This document shows, one piece after another, positions 61,601-64,000 of a stretch of DNA of 64,000 nucleotides (position 1 is the stretch's first letter; the number at the start of each line of letters is the position of its first letter). The stretch lies in assembly GCA_029204045.2 (NCBI GenBank), contig CM055076.1, forward strand, positions 9,206,966 through 9,270,965, read 5' to 3'. Under the pieces are notes generated by a model that was given only the letters and a program-made list of their open reading frames with translations, did no database searches and was not told where the DNA came from. The position numbers and the translations under genes were made by a program. The DNA comes from Tillandsia leiboldiana. Lineage: Eukaryota; Streptophyta; Magnoliopsida; Poales; Bromeliaceae.

Positions 61601-64000
61601 ATGACAGACCAGTGCGAGGTGACCGCCGTGACTTTCACGATCTCGTTCTCAGGGTTGTGGGTCTTTGGGGACATTGCAGCCTGGTGGATCCCAGCAGCAG
61701 TAGTAGATGCAGTAGGATAGGTGTCTTCCCTCCTTGGAGTTTTAATGGGGTTTCTTTTGGGAAGGCCCTTAGGCATGGCAGTCTAATTTGGGATCTTACG
61801 CACGATGGTCCAGCCGGCTGGTGCCTCCATCCGTAGGAGTTGAGGGATCTCGAGTTGCTTGGCATCTGGGTTTCCCCATCGGGGAGGCGCGCTATCATGC
61901 TTTGGCCGACCTTTCCTTTGAGGTCGGTCTCCATCTTCTCGAGGAGAACATCGTGCCTAGCACAAGTCGGTCGTGGGGATTCGAGGGGTTCGAGACCTAT
62001 CGACTTCATGGTGATCAGGTGTCTCGATTTTCGAAAACTGATGTTTGATTCTCCGCCTTCGGCTTTCCTCCTTCCTCGGCTTGGTGGTGGTCCTGTATTT
62101 CGACCTCTATCCTTCTTTGTCGACCACAACTTTTTTTTTTTCCGAAACACTTTTGTATTTGCTTTTCTTAGCTTTCAGATGTATCGGCTCATTAAATGTG
62201 AAGCGTTTTGCTATATTTTTTGCTCTGCATTCTCCCAAACCGATGTATAACAGTGTTTCAAACCTTCCGATCCGTTTGTTATATGCGTATTAAACTCGGC
62301 TCTGGTAGGCCCGCATGTAGTCGAGCGTTTTTAGCCGAATCTCGCACGTTTTTTATCTGATACTTTCTGGCTAATCGGAGCACCTTGTCTTCTGATCCGT
62401 AACACCGGAATCATGACTATTTCCTCGGCCCTCACCACCGAGTCTGCGGGCGATCATGTAATAGACGAATTTATTTCTTTCTTGCCGGCTTCTCGTGCCG
62501 CCCCTGCTTCGGAGGCCTTTATGTAGCCTTGCTCACTGGCCCCTCATGTGCCCTTCGCTTCAAGCTAGGGTCCGTCGCCTGTCGTTCCTCTACTGGCCTT
62601 GTTGAGAGGTTTCACTTGTGCTCCCTCTTCGGTCACCCGGACGTAGGAAGTCTTGTCCGGGCTCTCATTAACTGACATGTTCTTAGTCCGCGCCTTATTT
62701 TCTTCGGCATCTGTTTCGGCCGAAGATGGGATCAAGACTTCTTCATCATTACTTGGTGGCCACCTCTCACGCCGGGCCACCCTTTCGAGGCCACGCTCGA
62801 CGGGTCCCTCGGTTTCTTCCTACTCGTTAGGCGTTTGTTGGTTGCACCTCACCGCGGCCTTTGGGGCCTTCAGTTGAGCATCTAGTTCTAGCCGGACGGC
62901 TTCATCCGCTAGCCTAATCACCACCGATCGAATTATCGTTGTCTTTCTTTAAGGCGGCATGAACGAGCTTCCCACCTTTGGGTTATAGCGCATCGGCGCA
63001 ATAGGGAGCCGATGCATAGGCCGTTCCCGCCCCGGGTCCGGCCGTGGCCACTAGGCCATTACGCCATTGTTTCTGGCGTCAACCTCCAACTTTTGAATGC
63101 AACGCTTCTGCGTCTTTGTTATGACCGACCCTGGCCACCGGGCCGGTCCTGTGGATGTAAACCACTATTCCACCGGCACGTCTGCTGGTGGGTTCATCTT
63201 CCTCAGGTGCTCCTTGAGGATCTCTCTTTTTCTCCATGGCTTGGGCAGGGTTGTATTTTGAGTTCCTAGACTAGCTGAATGCCCAGGGTCTCCACCTCTC
63301 CCTTGGTGAGCCAAAGGAAGTCTGCATCGTGGACGGAAAGGGCTTCTCCTGCCCCCGGCGTCCCTTGGTAGGGGGGTCGTGGTGTCGGCCCCCTCCAAAG
63401 GTGACTGGCTGGGCCCCTCTATGCCCTTGGTGGTCCGAGCCTCTAGTAAGGCCTGATTCGTGCTGGGCATTACAAAGGCCCATACGTCTGTCCTCCTTCG
63501 GCCGATTGGCCGTAGGGTCTTCAGGGTGCTCCCTGGACCTGACTTTCGTCGAAGCCGTTGTGGGGCCCCTGCCGCTGATGTGGGGCTCGTGGCCCCTTGT
63601 GGCCGGCTAGAGTCGGCCTCGGCTTTTCTCGGCCGTAAAGCCATTGCAAGACCCTCTGAATAGGAAGGTCTTGTTCTTTTTTCCTGTCCTCTTCTTTAGA
63701 TGACCGTTTGTTGGATCCTTCGGCCGAACTTGAGTCTGGCCGGTGGTCGTGGTGGTCCGCACCTTTGCCGTGGCCGATGTAGGCAAACCATTTCTTCGCC
63801 TCCTCCGATACGTCGGTGAAGAGGGCATCCTAATTTTTCTCCGTCATTTCGGCCTTACATCGGATGTAAAGCCAAAACATGTTTCAGGCCGACTTCTTTC
63901 TCGCAAGGGACTCGGGCCCCTGCATCGGCTTCTTTCCCTTGGGATCGACCATGTTCATCTGCGAAGGAAAGGGGTTAGTGTCGAGCTCCATTTCTTTCTA
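61601..64000. other. GC-rich retroelement-like sequence, unassigned
   Basis: No clear gene. A possible minus-strand gag-like entry at 63970-63992 (MELDTNPFPSQMNMV) resembles the linker before the zinc region of plant gypsy polyproteins. A Lys/Arg-rich frame follows (to 63165) and is interrupted by stops. Segments 62040-62420 and 62560-63100 have T-rich tracts and a promoter-like look but no motif I can name. I judge it degenerate LTR-retrotransposon DNA. Confidence 0.35.

Overview
The window is plant nuclear DNA, almost all of it transposable elements nested in one another. It contains Ty3/gypsy chromoviruses of the Tekay/Del type, a Sirevirus-type Ty1/copia element, a Cassandra TRIM carrying 5S rRNA-like LTRs, a MULE with a plant mobile domain gene, a PIF/Harbinger element and a plant L1-like LINE. 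The only host gene I can identify is an ABI-like (Abl interactor-like, SCAR/WAVE complex) gene on the minus strand. The GC-rich LINE reading frames and the Tekay/Sirevirus load would fit a monocot, but the species cannot be proved from the window.

Layout. 1-1810: TRIM remnants and one possible orphan exon. 1811-6833: PIF/Harbinger element with terminal inverted repeats of over 700 bp, a Myb/SANT-like ORF1 and a DDE transposase, both decayed. 7158-8040: a TRIM invaded by an inverted copy of the LINE 5' junction. 8521-15659: a near full-length LINE with a 15-bp target duplication, a poly(A) tail and broken ORFs. 15827-18318: six visible exons of the ABIL gene, with TRIM pieces in intron 2 and the LINE on its 3' side. 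18723-31817: a TRIM about 400 bp upstream of the ABIL start, split by a 12.2-kb MULE that also holds a 4.1-kb solo Tekay LTR. The MULE carries an intact seven-exon plant mobile domain gene (615 codons) beside a broken transposase, has palindrome arrays at its ends, and is flanked by a direct duplication of about 560 bp.

31818-35345: non-coding, with an LTR-like stretch. 35346-39235: 3' part of a minus-strand Sirevirus whose third-ORF region is split by a complete Cassandra element. 39236-60709: an old minus-strand Tekay gypsy element. Its gag zinc knuckle is split by a complete, young Tekay element (44625-55418) with 3,084-bp LTRs that are almost identical. Each of the outer element's LTRs also contains a solo Sirevirus LTR. 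60710-64000: a decayed plus-strand gypsy gag and unassigned, probably retroelement-derived, GC-rich sequence.

Insertion order can be read from the nesting: TRIM, then MULE, then Tekay solo LTR on one side; and on the other Sirevirus then Cassandra, and outer Tekay then inner Tekay and the solo LTRs. Elements are broken by stops and frameshifts in nearly every autonomous gene. The striking exception is the plant mobile domain gene.
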